Source of the DNA: Nitrospirota bacterium
GTDB lineage: Bacteria > Nitrospirota > Nitrospiria > Nitrospirales > Nitrospiraceae
Direction of reading: 5' to 3'
DNA length: 64,000 nt
NCBI GenBank assembly: GCA_040757595.1
Contig: JBFLWP010000003.1
Span: 224,166-288,165 of the forward strand
Below are positions 7,187 to 15,457 of this stretch, one piece after another. A program made the translations under genes and the position numbers. The notes under the pieces were generated by a model. It did not search any database, was not told the origin of the DNA, and was given only the letters and a program-made list of their open reading frames with translations. How positions within the stretch are numbered: position 1 is the first letter of the stretch; every line of letters starts with the position of its first letter.

Positions 7187-8319
7187 AGCCGTTGCTTGAA
7201 CCGTTCGGCATACCCGGTCAGCTCCACGTAACCGAGACCGGAAACCGGCTTGTCGTCCCGCCGGCCGGTGACCCGCACCGCCCCTTCCCAATAAGTGACC
7301 TGCGTGCTCCGTCTGGTGATCAGTTCCTGGCTCGCAAGGAGTGGAGTCAGCTCCAGGGAAAGGTTCGACTCAGGCACGGCGATCCGCCAGCGGCTGGGAT
7401 AGCGGGCCCCGCTGGCGGCGCTGAGCCAGGAATCCAGGCTTTCCACCCGTATCTCCTGGTTCCGGAGGTGCCGCGTCCGTCCGTCCGGGAACACGAGCGT
7501 GCCGCTGGACGAGGGATCGACGGTTCCGTCGGTGCGACGGAGCCGGTAGAGCATCAGCTCCGTCCGGTCGTCCAGCTGCACGCTGAACCAATCCCAGCCG
7601 ACCTGGTCGGGAGCGAGGTCCCCGGAGCCGAACTCGTGATCCATCCAGCTCGTGCCGGTGACCGCGAGCCGCTCCCCGTCCACGGTGAGCGAACCGGTCG
7701 TGGCGAGGCGGGGCAGGGAATAGTAGTGGGAGGCCTGCTCCGGTGCCCGGCCTTTCCGGCTGACGCTGTCTTCTCCGTGGATGACGGGCGGCTTCTCGGG
7801 AGCGACGACCAGGTCAATTGCAAAGCCGTCGGTTTGGGCCTTGAGCCGGTGGCGTTCCGGCTCTCCGGGCCGGGCCTCGGCGGACCAGCGATCGATCCAG
7901 ACGTGGAGGCGGCCGGACTCGGCGCCGGCCTTGCCGAGTCCGGCGCGGCTGACCTTTTCCGCGAAACGGAAGCGACCCCGGTCGTGATCGGACAGGGCCA
8001 GGTGCGCCAGGTACAGATGCCGGATCGCCCAGCGGGATTTGCTCGCCCGTGCCGACTCCTGCTCGACACCGCGTCGGAAAAAAGTCAGTTGAAAGCCGAA
8101 CCGGCGCCCGTCCCCGGACGACAGGTGACCGGTGTAGTACCACCACTCGGTCCGGAACTCCTCGTGCGCCCCGTGGTCAGCCGGAAACCGGTAGGCGTAG
8201 CCCGCGAGGGCCGGACGGAACTCCACGCCGGCGGAGACGGGGCCGCGGGCCGGACCGGCCAGAGAGCCGGCGAAGACGAGGCCGGTCAGGAGCCAGGTGA
8301 CGGTCCTGCTTCTGGTCAT
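7183..8319 (-). CDS. Lipocalin-like (CrtC/AttH-type) secreted protein
   Basis: A 378-residue protein with a signal peptide at residues 1-28 (RTVTWLLTGLVFAGSLAG). The body has the hallmarks of the AttH/CrtC double-lipocalin fold: EFRTEWWYYTGHL near residue 57, QLTFFRRG, ASHYYSLPR and the diagnostic TSWMDHEFGS, followed by WDWFSVQLDD. Known relatives include carotenoid 1,2-hydratase and periplasmic partners of ABC exporters, but no exporter is next to it. The ATG at 8317-8319 is preferred to one 12 codons upstream because it starts the signal peptide and lies 6 bases after a -10 box. The stop codon lies in the end of the MITE-like element, so the original C-terminus may have been altered. Confidence 0.85.
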   Translation of the reverse strand: MTRSRTVTWLLTGLVFAGSLAGPARGPVSAGVEFRPALAGYAYRFPADHGAHEEFRTEWWYYTGHLSSGDGRRFGFQLTFFRRGVEQESARASKSRWAIRHLYLAHLALSDHDRGRFRFAEKVSRAGLGKAGAESGRLHVWIDRWSAEARPGEPERHRLKAQTDGFAIDLVVAPEKPPVIHGEDSVSRKGRAPEQASHYYSLPRLATTGSLTVDGERLAVTGTSWMDHEFGSGDLAPDQVGWDWFSVQLDDRTELMLYRLRRTDGTVDPSSSGTLVFPDGRTRHLRNQEIRVESLDSWLSAASGARYPSRWRIAVPESNLSLELTPLLASQELITRRSTQVTYWEGAVRVTGRRDDKPVSGLGYVELTGYAERFKQRL

Positions 8320-8325
8320 GGAAAG

Positions 8326-8355
8326 CTTATAGCACGCGGGAAGCGACCTCGCCAA
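8326..8355 (-). promoter_or_regulatory. Sigma-70 promoter of the lipocalin-like gene
   Basis: On the minus strand: TTGGCG, an 18-base spacer, then TATAAG. Only six bases separate the -10 box from the ATG, so the transcript would be leaderless or nearly so. Confidence 0.55.
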
Positions 8356-8416
8356 TCGTCAGGACTGGCAAGGGGTTTCTCGCAGTCGTCGAGGTCGAAC
8401 CGGCTCCGCGTCTCGG

Positions 8417-8446
8417 TTGACATTCCGCGAGGCCATCGGCTATCGT
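8417..8446 (+). promoter_or_regulatory. Sigma-70 promoter of the LON-domain gene
   Basis: TTGACA, an 18-base spacer and TATCGT. The start codon ATG at 8452 is five bases after the -10 box. Transcription would begin at or next to the start codon, and no ribosome site is visible. Confidence 0.55.
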
Positions 8447-8451
8447 GTGAC

Positions 8452-9126
8452 ATGCAACCAGAGCCCAATCGCGTTCCGTCCGGGCCAGCGGCCACGTTCC
8501 ACATTCCGGATCTCATTCCCGTCTTTCCGCTGCCCAACGTCGTGTTTTTCCCGCGCATGTACCTGCCGCTGCACATCTTCGAGCCGCGCTACCGCGAGAT
8601 GGTGGCCGACGCGGCCGACGGGGGGCACTGCGTGGGGATGGCCCTGCTGAAGGAGGGCTGGGAGGAAGAGTATTACGGGAACCCCCCGATCTACGAGATC
8701 GGCTGCGTCGGACGGCTGGTCAGCGTGGAGCCTCTGCCGGACGGCCGCTTCAACATCCTCCTGCAGGGCCTTCGCCGCTTCGAGATTCGCGAGCAGCTCT
8801 TCGACAGGAGCTATCGGCGGGCGCGCATCCGGCTCAAGACCGGCGGGGAGGGGGGCTTCACGGATCGCGCGATGCGGGCGGACCTGGTCCGCATCGCGCA
8901 GTCTTACCTGGCGGCGAAGGCCGAGGGCCATCACTGGCAGGAGCTGTTCCGCCAGAACGTGGACGACGAAGTACTCGTCCACAGCCTCTCGACGTACCTG
9001 GACCTGACTCCGATCGAAAAGCAGTTCCTCATGGAGGCGGAGGCCCTTCAGCAGCGGGCCCGCCGGCTCACCGACCTGCTCCAGTTCAAACTGCACGAAC
9101 GGGACGACGCGAAGGGCTGGGGGTAA
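8452..9126 (+). CDS. LON substrate-binding-domain protein (stand-alone)
   Basis: A 224-residue protein consisting of the N-terminal substrate-recognition fold of Lon protease without ATPase or protease domains. It shows LIPVFPLPNVVFFPRMYLPL, HIFEPRYREMV and the GCVGRL...LPDGRFNILLQGLRRF stretch typical of this family. Stand-alone LON proteins are common in bacteria and their role is not settled. The start lacks a ribosome site but fits the promoter just upstream. The next gene overlaps it by one base (TAATG), so translation is probably coupled to the ABC exporter ATPase. Confidence 0.9.
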   Translation: MQPEPNRVPSGPAATFHIPDLIPVFPLPNVVFFPRMYLPLHIFEPRYREMVADAADGGHCVGMALLKEGWEEEYYGNPPIYEIGCVGRLVSVEPLPDGRFNILLQGLRRFEIREQLFDRSYRRARIRLKTGGEGGFTDRAMRADLVRIAQSYLAAKAEGHHWQELFRQNVDDEVLVHSLSTYLDLTPIEKQFLMEAEALQQRARRLTDLLQFKLHERDDAKGWG

Positions 9127-10103
9127 TGGACCGCGCGATCGCCGTTGAAACGGCCAAGCTGGGCAAAGTGTTCGATGGCGTGGCCGCCATCCAAGACCTC
9201 TCGTTTCAGGTCTCCGCCGGCGAGATTTTCGGGCTCCTCGGCCCCAACGGGGCCGGCAAGAGCACGACCCTCCGGATCCTGATCACGCTCCTGCAGCCCA
9301 CGACCGGCCAGGCCTGGGTCTGCGGCCACGACGTGGCGCGGGAGGCGGACCGTGTGCGGCGGCTCATCGGATACGTGCCGCAGGAGCGGGCCATCGACCG
9401 GTTCCTGACGGGGCGGGAACACCTGCTGCTGCTGGCCGACCTGTACCACCTGCCCAAGGCGGAGCGCGCAGGCCGGATCGCGGACATCCTCAGGCTCGTT
9501 GATCTTGAGAAGAAGGCGGACCAGCCGGCCAAGACCTATTCGGGGGGCATGAAGCGGCGGCTGGACCTGGCCTGCGGGCTTCTTCCCAACCCCAGGGTCC
9601 TGTTCCTGGACGAGCCGACCTTAGGGTTGGACGTGCAGAGCCGGCTCCGAATCTGGGACTACATCCGGCAGCTCCGCGAGCAGGGGCTCACGGTCGTGAT
9701 GACCACCAATTACCTTGATGAAGCCGACCGGCTGTGTGATCGTCTGGCGATCATTGACGGTGGGCGGATCAAGGTGCTGGGGTCGCCGGACGAGCTGAAG
9801 GCCGGCCTCGGCGGGGACCTCGTGTCCTTGACCGTCGGACCGGTGGATCAGGCCAGGCTGGAGTCGCTGGCCGCGGCCATCAAGGGGCTTCCGCCCGTCC
9901 GGGCCGTCGGCATCGGCGCGACCGGGCTGGACGTCCGGGTGGAATCGCCGGAGAAGGCCTTGCCCGCGATCCTGGAGGCCACCAACCGGTCGGGCTGCCG
10001 GCTGGAGTTCATCGACTACCATCGCCCCAGGCTGGACGACGTCTTCCTCGCCTACACCGGCCACGCGATCCGAGAGGAATTTCCGCAAAGCCGTGACGAG
10101 TGA
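9126..10103 (+). CDS. ABC transporter ATP-binding protein (DrrA/NodI type)
   Basis: A 325-residue ATPase. Walker A is GPNGAGKST (residues 39-47), the signature is YSGGMKRRLDLA, Walker B is VLFLDEPTLGLD, and the switch region reads TTNYLDEAD. The extra C-terminal 90 residues with YHRPRLDDVFLAYTG are characteristic of the DrrA group, which exports drugs or polysaccharides with an ABC-2 permease. The last codons (SRDE, TGA) are already written in the repeat array that separates it from its permease partner. Confidence 0.95.
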   Translation: MDRAIAVETAKLGKVFDGVAAIQDLSFQVSAGEIFGLLGPNGAGKSTTLRILITLLQPTTGQAWVCGHDVAREADRVRRLIGYVPQERAIDRFLTGREHLLLLADLYHLPKAERAGRIADILRLVDLEKKADQPAKTYSGGMKRRLDLACGLLPNPRVLFLDEPTLGLDVQSRLRIWDYIRQLREQGLTVVMTTNYLDEADRLCDRLAIIDGGRIKVLGSPDELKAGLGGDLVSLTVGPVDQARLESLAAAIKGLPPVRAVGIGATGLDVRVESPEKALPAILEATNRSGCRLEFIDYHRPRLDDVFLAYTGHAIREEFPQSRDE

Positions 10104-10222
10104 CGCGTGATGAGCACGGCTAGGAAGGTAGGCGTTGAAGTGGTGATAGGCGCACGGGGCTACGGCTGCCTTTGCCGGAGGGTTTCACACGACGTGTCAC
10201 CTGTCACGTGTCACGTGTCACG
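10088..10222. repeat. Repeat array (GTGACGAGTGACG / TGTCACGTGTCACG)
   Basis: The left block (10092-10113) reads GTGACGAGTGACGCGTGATG. The right block (10187-10222) is a run of TGTCAC words in the inverted orientation. The blocks flank about 75 bp of ordinary sequence and lie between the ATPase and permease genes. The left block encodes the last residues and stop of the ATPase. Confidence 0.75.
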
Positions 10223-10231
10223 GACCCTGTC

Positions 10232-11011
10232 GTGAACGAGTACATCCAAGAAATTGCGGCGCTGACCATGCGGTGGGTGCGCCGGCTCAGCCGGGAGAAG
10301 TTCAGCATGCTGTTCACGCTGGTGCAGCCCATGCTGTTCTGGCTGATCTTCTTCGGAAACCTGTTTCAGCGTGCGGCCGACGCGCAGGTGGTCCAGGCGC
10401 CCACCTACATCAGTTTCCTGGCCGCCGGCGTCGTGGTCATGACCGTGCTGAACAACGGTCTGGCCGGCGGCGTGGATCTGCTCTTCGACAAGGAGAACGG
10501 CTTTCTCGAGCGCCTCATGGCGACGCCGATCCACCGCACCTCCGTGATCCTCAGCCGGTTCCTTTTCGTCACGACGATCACGTCTCTGCAGGTCCTGGTC
10601 ATCCTGGGCGTGGCCTACCTCTTCGGCGTCCGTCCGGCGACCGGCCTGCCGGGGGTCGCGGTGATCCTCGCCATCGGCATGCTGTTCGGCGTCGGGCTCA
10701 CGGCCATCTCGATGGCGATGGCCTTTTCCGTGAAAAGCCACGGCGACTTCTTCTCGGTCCTCGGGTTCCTCTCGCTTCCCATGATTTTCCTGAGCTCGGC
10801 GCTCGTGCCGCTCTCGGCCATGCCGGCCTGGATGGGCCTGCTGGCCCGGTTCAACCCGATGACCTGGGCTATTGACGCGGTCCGGCCGCTCATCCTGGCC
10901 GGGTGGGCGGAGGCGCTGGGTCCGGTCGTGATGGTCGTTGTCATCATGATCGCCTTCGACGCGCTCTGCCTGTACGGCAGCGCCCGGGCTTTCCGCCGGG
11001 CGATGGGCTGA
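10232..11011 (+). CDS. ABC-2 type exporter permease
   Basis: A 259-residue protein with six predicted membrane segments: LFTLVQPMLFWLIFFGNLF, FLAAGVVVMTVLN, LQVLVILGVAYLFG, ILAIGMLFGVGLT, FLSLPMIFLSSALV and VVMVVVIMIAFDAL. It carries the ABC-2 motif around SALVPLSAMPAWM...NPMTWAIDAVR. It pairs with the DrrA-type ATPase upstream. GTG at 10232 is preferred; the frame is open further upstream only because it runs through the repeat array. Confidence 0.92.
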   Translation: MNEYIQEIAALTMRWVRRLSREKFSMLFTLVQPMLFWLIFFGNLFQRAADAQVVQAPTYISFLAAGVVVMTVLNNGLAGGVDLLFDKENGFLERLMATPIHRTSVILSRFLFVTTITSLQVLVILGVAYLFGVRPATGLPGVAVILAIGMLFGVGLTAISMAMAFSVKSHGDFFSVLGFLSLPMIFLSSALVPLSAMPAWMGLLARFNPMTWAIDAVRPLILAGWAEALGPVVMVVVIMIAFDALCLYGSARAFRRAMG

Positions 11012-11015
11012 AAAG

Positions 11016-11112
11016 CCGTAAGACGTGAGACGTCCGAATCCGGGGACGAGACGCATTTCACGAGCGACGCTCCACGAGAAACGAGCGACGGGACACGAGA
11101 GACGGGCGACGC
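11016..11112. repeat. Repeat array (CACGAGAAACGAGCGACG type)
   Basis: A run of imperfect 7-10 base words: GTAAGACGTGAGACGTC, then GACGAGACGC, CACGAGCGACGC, CACGAGAAACGAGCGACG, CACGAGAGACGGGCGACG. It fills the whole gap between the permease and the next gene and ends at that gene's start codon, leaving no visible ribosome site. Confidence 0.75.
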
Positions 11113-11979
11113 ATGACGCAGGCAGCCGAAAGCCAGATCAGGGCCCTGATCAAACTTCTCGCTGACGAAAACGAGCGGATCGTCAGGACCGTGAGCGACA
11201 AGCTCGTGGAGATCGGAAGCCAGGCCGTCCCCCTGTTGCAGGAGGCGGAGGTCGAGCAGCCGGAGATGGCGAGGCGGATCGCCGAAGTGCTCGACGAGAT
11301 CCGGGGCAGCCGCCTGGAGGAAGACCTGCGGGACCTGGCCGCCAGGTCCGACGACCGGCTCGACCTGGAAGCCGGCGCCTTCCTGATCGCCCGCTATGCC
11401 TATCCCAATCTGGACGTGCCGACGTACCGGGGCCACCTCGACGCGATGGCGGCCGAGGTGCGCGACCGGATGGGGCCGCGGGTCTCGGGCGAGGAGGCGG
11501 TCAAGACGCTGGGACGCTATCTCTTCACCGAGGCGGGCTTTCGGGGAAACACCAAGAACTACTATGAGACCGACAACAGCTACCTCAACCGTGTCATGGA
11601 TCGGCGGACCGGCATCCCGATCAGCCTCTCGGTCCTGTACCTGCTGGTCGGCTGGCGCCTGAGGCTGCCGGTGGTGGGCATCGGCATGCCCGGCCACTTC
11701 CTGGTCAAGTTCGACTCGGACCGCTACAAGATCTTCGTGGACTGTTTCAACTGCGGGGCTTTGCTGACCGAGAAGGACTGTGCGCGGTTCCTCATGCAGG
11801 CCGGTTACGGGTTCGAAGAGCGGTATCTCGCGGTCAGCTCGGCCAGGGCGATCCTGGTCCGCATGTTGAAGAACCTCATCGCCATTTACCACAAGCTCGA
11901 CGACACGGTCAAAGAAGTCCGGCTGACCCGCTTCATCCGCCTCCTGGAGGACGGCGGGAAGAGAACCGACGGGTGTTGA
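11113..11979 (+). CDS. SirB1-like (transglutaminase-related) protein
   Basis: A 288-residue protein. Residues 1-75 are helical and HEAT-like (LIKLLADENERIVRTVSDKL). The rest is the SirB1/transglutaminase-like domain, with FRGNTKNYYETDNSYLNRVM, RRTGIPISLSVLYLLV, GIGMPGHFLVKF and VDCFNCG. These are the family's most conserved motifs, including the His-Phe-Leu block. The biochemical role is unknown. No ribosome site is visible because a repeat array abuts the start codon. Confidence 0.88.
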   Translation: MTQAAESQIRALIKLLADENERIVRTVSDKLVEIGSQAVPLLQEAEVEQPEMARRIAEVLDEIRGSRLEEDLRDLAARSDDRLDLEAGAFLIARYAYPNLDVPTYRGHLDAMAAEVRDRMGPRVSGEEAVKTLGRYLFTEAGFRGNTKNYYETDNSYLNRVMDRRTGIPISLSVLYLLVGWRLRLPVVGIGMPGHFLVKFDSDRYKIFVDCFNCGALLTEKDCARFLMQAGYGFEERYLAVSSARAILVRMLKNLIAIYHKLDDTVKEVRLTRFIRLLEDGGKRTDGC

Positions 11980-12006
11980 GCGAACCCGATCCCGGCAACC
12001 CGCCGC

Positions 12007-12759
12007 CTACAACTGGATGTTGAGCAAATCCCGCCCCATCGTGATCCGCCCGTCGTAGCTGCGTCCCGCCTGTCGTTTCACGTCGTACCGTTCGGCGACC
12101 GGATAGAAGTGCGACAGGATCAGGTGCGCGGCGCCCGCTTCACGCGCCACCTGCCCGCACTGGCCCGCATGCAGGTGTCCTGGCCCCGGCTTGTTGGCGG
12201 GGAACGAGCAGTCCAGAACGGCTGCGTCCGCGCCCCGGCAGAGGCGGACCAGGCTCTCGCAGTATTGCGCGTCCCCGGAATAGGCCAGGCTCTTCCCCCG
12301 GTGCTCGATCCGGTAGCCGAGGCAGTGGAGCCGCGGGCTGTGTACGACGGTCCGCGGCACGATCCGCGTGGCGCCGATGGAAAAGCTCCGGTCCGCCACT
12401 TCCTTGATCCGCACCCGGAACCGGGCTGCGCGGAATCCCGGGAAGGTCGCCAGCATCATGCCGAACAGCCGCCTGCTCCCGCGGGGGCCGATCAGGGTCA
12501 AATCCGGCCGCTCGCCGACGTACCGGGAATAGAAGACCGCGTCAAAGAAGAAGGTGACGAAATCCGAAAAGTGGTCGGCGTGGAAGTGGGAAAAAAGGAG
12601 GTGCCGGATGCGGTGCCGATCCGTCCCGCTCTTGATCAGGTTCTGGAGCGTGCGGGGGCCGAAGTCGAGCAGGAGCGTCTGGTCCGTCTGGACCAGATAG
12701 CCGGCGCCGGCTCGCGTCGGGTGGACGTTGGTGCCGGAGCCGAGGATCGTGAGGCGCAT
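12007..12759 (-). CDS. MBL-fold metallo-hydrolase (RNase Z-like)
   Basis: A 250-residue protein with the metal motif HFHADH at residues 58-63 and the order LGSGT...LLDFGPRTLQNL...SHFHADHFSDF, typical of the RNase Z/ElaC-like branch. Later ligands are in YSGDAQYCESLV and LSHFYP. The usual RNase Z exosite arm is not apparent, so a general phosphodiesterase-type hydrolase is a safer call. It is the last gene of the MarR-cytochrome-MBL operon (21 bp gap). Confidence 0.88.
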   Translation of the reverse strand: MRLTILGSGTNVHPTRAGAGYLVQTDQTLLLDFGPRTLQNLIKSGTDRHRIRHLLFSHFHADHFSDFVTFFFDAVFYSRYVGERPDLTLIGPRGSRRLFGMMLATFPGFRAARFRVRIKEVADRSFSIGATRIVPRTVVHSPRLHCLGYRIEHRGKSLAYSGDAQYCESLVRLCRGADAAVLDCSFPANKPGPGHLHAGQCGQVAREAGAAHLILSHFYPVAERYDVKRQAGRSYDGRITMGRDLLNIQL

Positions 12760-12780
12760 CGCCGCGACGCTCTTGCCGGG

Positions 12781-13302
12781 TCACTTCGGAGGTTGCGGGA
12801 ACTGGACGTACGGTTGCGGAGGCTCCTGATCCGGCGGGAGATACGAAGGAGCCGGCTCGCCCGACGGACCGAGGTGCTTGATGAACTTGTACATCGCGCG
12901 CAGATCGCGCTCGTGCAGATTGCGAAGCGTAAACCACGGCATGGGGGGGCGCGTTTGCAAAGTGCGAGCGACTTGCACCCATTGGTCTTCGGACAGGGTC
13001 TGGATGTAGAGCCTGAGGTTGGACGCATAGGTCGTGCCCCATGGCCCGCGCCAGCCGAGCTTGTCGCCCACCAGCCAGCGCTTCTCGTCGATCTTTCCTC
13101 CGGATGGGGCGTACCCCGGCGTATGGCAATCGTTGCATCCGCCGAGTTTGACCAGGTAACGCCCCCGCTCAAGTGCCGCCGCATCGGTTCGCTTGCCCGG
13201 CTTGTTCGACGGCGTGCCGGGCTCGGCTGCATACGCGCCGTAGGCCGCGGCCACGAGCATGGCCAATAGGATCACGCGAACGGCCGTCGTGGGTAATGGC
13301 AT
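12781..13302 (-). CDS. Periplasmic mono-heme c-type cytochrome
   Basis: A 173-residue protein with a signal peptide ending near AYGAYA (residue 26) and one heme motif CNDCH (C56, C59, H60). A possible axial Met lies in PPMPWFTL. The C-terminus is proline-rich. The ATG at 13300-13302 has GGAGGAG about 6 bases upstream and is preferred to a start seven codons earlier. It lies downstream of the marR-like gene and 21 bp upstream of the MBL hydrolase. Likely an electron carrier under control of the MarR protein. Confidence 0.88.
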   Translation of the reverse strand: MPLPTTAVRVILLAMLVAAAYGAYAAEPGTPSNKPGKRTDAAALERGRYLVKLGGCNDCHTPGYAPSGGKIDEKRWLVGDKLGWRGPWGTTYASNLRLYIQTLSEDQWVQVARTLQTRPPMPWFTLRNLHERDLRAMYKFIKHLGPSGEPAPSYLPPDQEPPQPYVQFPQPPK

Positions 13303-13404
13303 ACTTTTCTCCTCCCTGTTCACGCGGAAGCCCGAGCATCCCCCAAACGGGTGAAACGGGCGATCTTTACCGCCGTTCCGGAGCGCCTCTCCGCAGGAGA
13401 ACCG

Positions 13405-13872
13405 TCACGCGGACCGCTTGGCCGGCTTCTTGAAGCTGTCTCGGACGCGGAGCAGCAGGGTCCGAAGGGTTTCGGCCTCCTTGGCGGTGAGGGCGCGCTC
13501 GAAGTAGGGGCGCAGGAACGAGGCGTGGGCGACGAAGGTCTTGCGAAACAGGGCGCCCCCCTTGGCCGTCAGGCGGATCTTGACGCACCGGCGGTCCCCC
13601 TTCACCGCGTCCCGCTCGATCAACCCCTTGGCCTCCAGCCGGTCCAGCACGCCGGTCAGGGTGCCCTTGGTCACCAGCGTGGCGGCCGACAGGTCCGAAC
13701 AGGTCATGCCCTCCGTGTCGCCCAGCGTCGCGATCACGTCGAACTGGGAGGGCGTCAGCTTGAGGGAGCGGATGTGACGGCTGTCCTCGCGCCAGAACGC
13801 CAGATAGGCCTCCACCATCGGCCGCAGCACCTTGAGGTAGGGATCGTCTTTGAAGTCCGGAACCTCGGCCAT
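13405..13872 (-). CDS. MarR-family transcriptional regulator
   Basis: A 155-residue winged-helix repressor: LTPSQFDVIATLGDTEGMT, then the recognition region DLSAATLVTKGTLTGVLDRL, then the wing KGDRRCVKIRLTAKG. MarR proteins bind small ligands or are oxidised, and release their own promoter. A canonical promoter lies directly upstream, with only nine bases to the start codon. Operon order is marR, cytochrome, MBL hydrolase. Confidence 0.95.
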   Translation of the reverse strand: MAEVPDFKDDPYLKVLRPMVEAYLAFWREDSRHIRSLKLTPSQFDVIATLGDTEGMTCSDLSAATLVTKGTLTGVLDRLEAKGLIERDAVKGDRRCVKIRLTAKGGALFRKTFVAHASFLRPYFERALTAKEAETLRTLLLRVRDSFKKPAKRSA

Positions 13873-13881
13873 ACGGCCCGG

Positions 13882-13910
13882 ATAATAGTTCTAGTTAGGA
13901 TGATTGTCAA
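13882..13910 (-). promoter_or_regulatory. Sigma-70 promoter of the marR operon with probable operator
   Basis: On the minus strand: TTGACA, a 17-base spacer, TATTAT. The spacer contains CTAACTAG, part of a TAGTT/AACTA-rich semi-palindrome that would suit a MarR dimer and place the repressor on top of RNA polymerase. The -10 box ends nine bases before ATG. Confidence 0.7.
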
Positions 13911-13980
13911 GCCTCGGTGCGGCTTCGGGCGATCCCGTCTCCGTTGACTGGGTCCTCGTGGCTCCCTATCATGCTGCGCC

Positions 13981-14613
13981 ATGGAAGGCCGCGACCAACG
14001 GGGGCAGGCGAACCTGACGGCGGTGCTCCTGCTGCTGGGGCTGATCGTCGCCGGCGTGTGGATCTGGAAGCGCATCCCGGAGGACACCAAGGACTATCTG
14101 GCGGAGCAGGGCGTCCCGCTGGCTCTGCTGGCGGCGGGGCTCCTGTTCCTGGCCTGGTCCGTGGCGCGGAGGATTCGGCGCCGGGTGACGTTCAAGCGCG
14201 ACCGCGAACGGCTGCTTGCGCGGTTCGAGCGGGCGACCGTGCCGGAGAAGCGGCTGGAGCTGGCCTTCGCCTTGATCGAGTTCAATGAGTACCGGCTGGA
14301 AGGACTGGAGCGGGTAGCACCGGCCCTGGCGGAGCTGTTCAAGACGGCCGCACGGACGGCCCAGGGGGACAAGCAGCACCGGGTTCGCGGCATGGCGGTC
14401 AGTCATCTGGGGGTGATTCAGGACAAGACCGCGATCCCGCTGCTGCTGAAGGCCCTGGAGGACGACCACGCCTACGTGCGGGGCTGTGCGGCGCTGGCCC
14501 TCGGCCGGATGCGGGTGGGAGAGGCCAGAGCCAAGCTGGAGGAGGTGATGCAGGAGGATTGGGATCAGACGGTCCGGAGCCGGGCCCGCGAGGCCTTGGA
14601 ACGGCTCGCGTGA
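13981..14613 (+). CDS. Membrane-anchored HEAT-repeat protein
   Basis: A 210-residue protein. Two hydrophobic segments lie near the N-terminus (LTAVLLLLGLIVAGVWIW and VPLALLAAGLLFLAWSV). Basic residues follow, then helical repeats of the HEAT/PBS-lyase type: HRVRGMAVSHLGVIQD, AIPLLLKALEDDHAYVRGCA, and a last repeat ending in VRSRAREALERLA. Probably a cytoplasm-facing scaffold at the inner membrane. Partner unknown. Confidence 0.8.
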   Translation: MEGRDQRGQANLTAVLLLLGLIVAGVWIWKRIPEDTKDYLAEQGVPLALLAAGLLFLAWSVARRIRRRVTFKRDRERLLARFERATVPEKRLELAFALIEFNEYRLEGLERVAPALAELFKTAARTAQGDKQHRVRGMAVSHLGVIQDKTAIPLLLKALEDDHAYVRGCAALALGRMRVGEARAKLEEVMQEDWDQTVRSRAREALERLA

Positions 14614-14623
14614 GGCTCCCTGC

Positions 14624-15457
14624 CTATTCGGTCCAGTCCACGACGAGGATCTCCGGGGGGCAGTCCAGGCGGATTGGAAGACCGGACCAGCCGATTCCTC
14701 GGTTCACGTAGAGGCGATGGCCGTTCCGGTGGTAAAGCCCGTGGCTTCGCCCGCGACATCCGTATGGGAGCCAGAAAGGGCGTACCGACGGGATCCGCCA
14801 TTGTCCCCCGTGGCTGTGGCCGCACAGCACGAGGTCCACGGCGTGCCGGTCGTCGAGGTGATCCAGGACGTTCGGGGCGTGGGCGAGCAGGACCGTGAAC
14901 CGGCCGGGCGAGGCCGGCGGGATGCAGCGCAGATCGGCCCGGTGGAGCGAGGGATCGTCCAGACCGACGACGCCGAGTTCGCCCGATCCGGTTGGCACGA
15001 ACATGGCTTGGTTCACCAGCAGGTGCAGCTTGTGCCGGTCGGCCAACTCGCTGAAGTGGTGGAGCGGGACGCCGCTGTAATGGTCGTGGTTCCCGAGGGT
15101 CAGATAGACCGGCGCCAATTCCCGCAGGCGGGAGAGGAAGAGGAACAGGTGCGGGAGGCCGCGCCGGACGGTCAGGAGGTCGCCGGTCACAAAGATCCAG
15201 TCCGGCCTGAGCCCGCCGATGGCGGTCAGGAGGAGGTCGTGCCTGGGCTGGTACCGGTCCAGGTGCAGGTCAGTAATTTGCACGGCTCGCCGGCCGGCCA
15301 GTGGCTGGTGTCGGCAGGTGATCCGAGAGAGGGCCGGCGTAGAACAGCCGGCCTCATAGGGTAGAATGTGGTTGAACAGATGATGGAGCGGGATGGAGAG
15401 CCGATGGTTCAGGTGGAGCCAGATGCGCCGGCTCCGGGGCAGGGGCCGGCCGCTCAT
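14624..15457 (-). CDS. Calcineurin-like metallophosphoesterase
   Basis: A 277-residue protein with the ordered metal motifs of the family: QITDLHLDR, VTGDLL, LGNHDHYSG, LLAHAPNVLD and LCGHSHGGQWRIP. It resembles the YkuE/YaeI group of membrane-associated phosphoesterases. No N-terminal membrane helix is obvious, only a basic, His-rich start. It overlaps the upstream gene by 4 bp (ATGA), so the two are co-translated. Confidence 0.92.
   Translation of the reverse strand: MSGRPLPRSRRIWLHLNHRLSIPLHHLFNHILPYEAGCSTPALSRITCRHQPLAGRRAVQITDLHLDRYQPRHDLLLTAIGGLRPDWIFVTGDLLTVRRGLPHLFLFLSRLRELAPVYLTLGNHDHYSGVPLHHFSELADRHKLHLLVNQAMFVPTGSGELGVVGLDDPSLHRADLRCIPPASPGRFTVLLAHAPNVLDHLDDRHAVDLVLCGHSHGGQWRIPSVRPFWLPYGCRGRSHGLYHRNGHRLYVNRGIGWSGLPIRLDCPPEILVVDWTE

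Noticed and set aside
7192..8451. Long plus-strand frame opposite the lipocalin-like gene, in frame with the LON-domain gene
   Set aside because: The LON family fold starts at 8452, where a promoter lies directly upstream. The upstream part is the shadow of the minus-strand gene.
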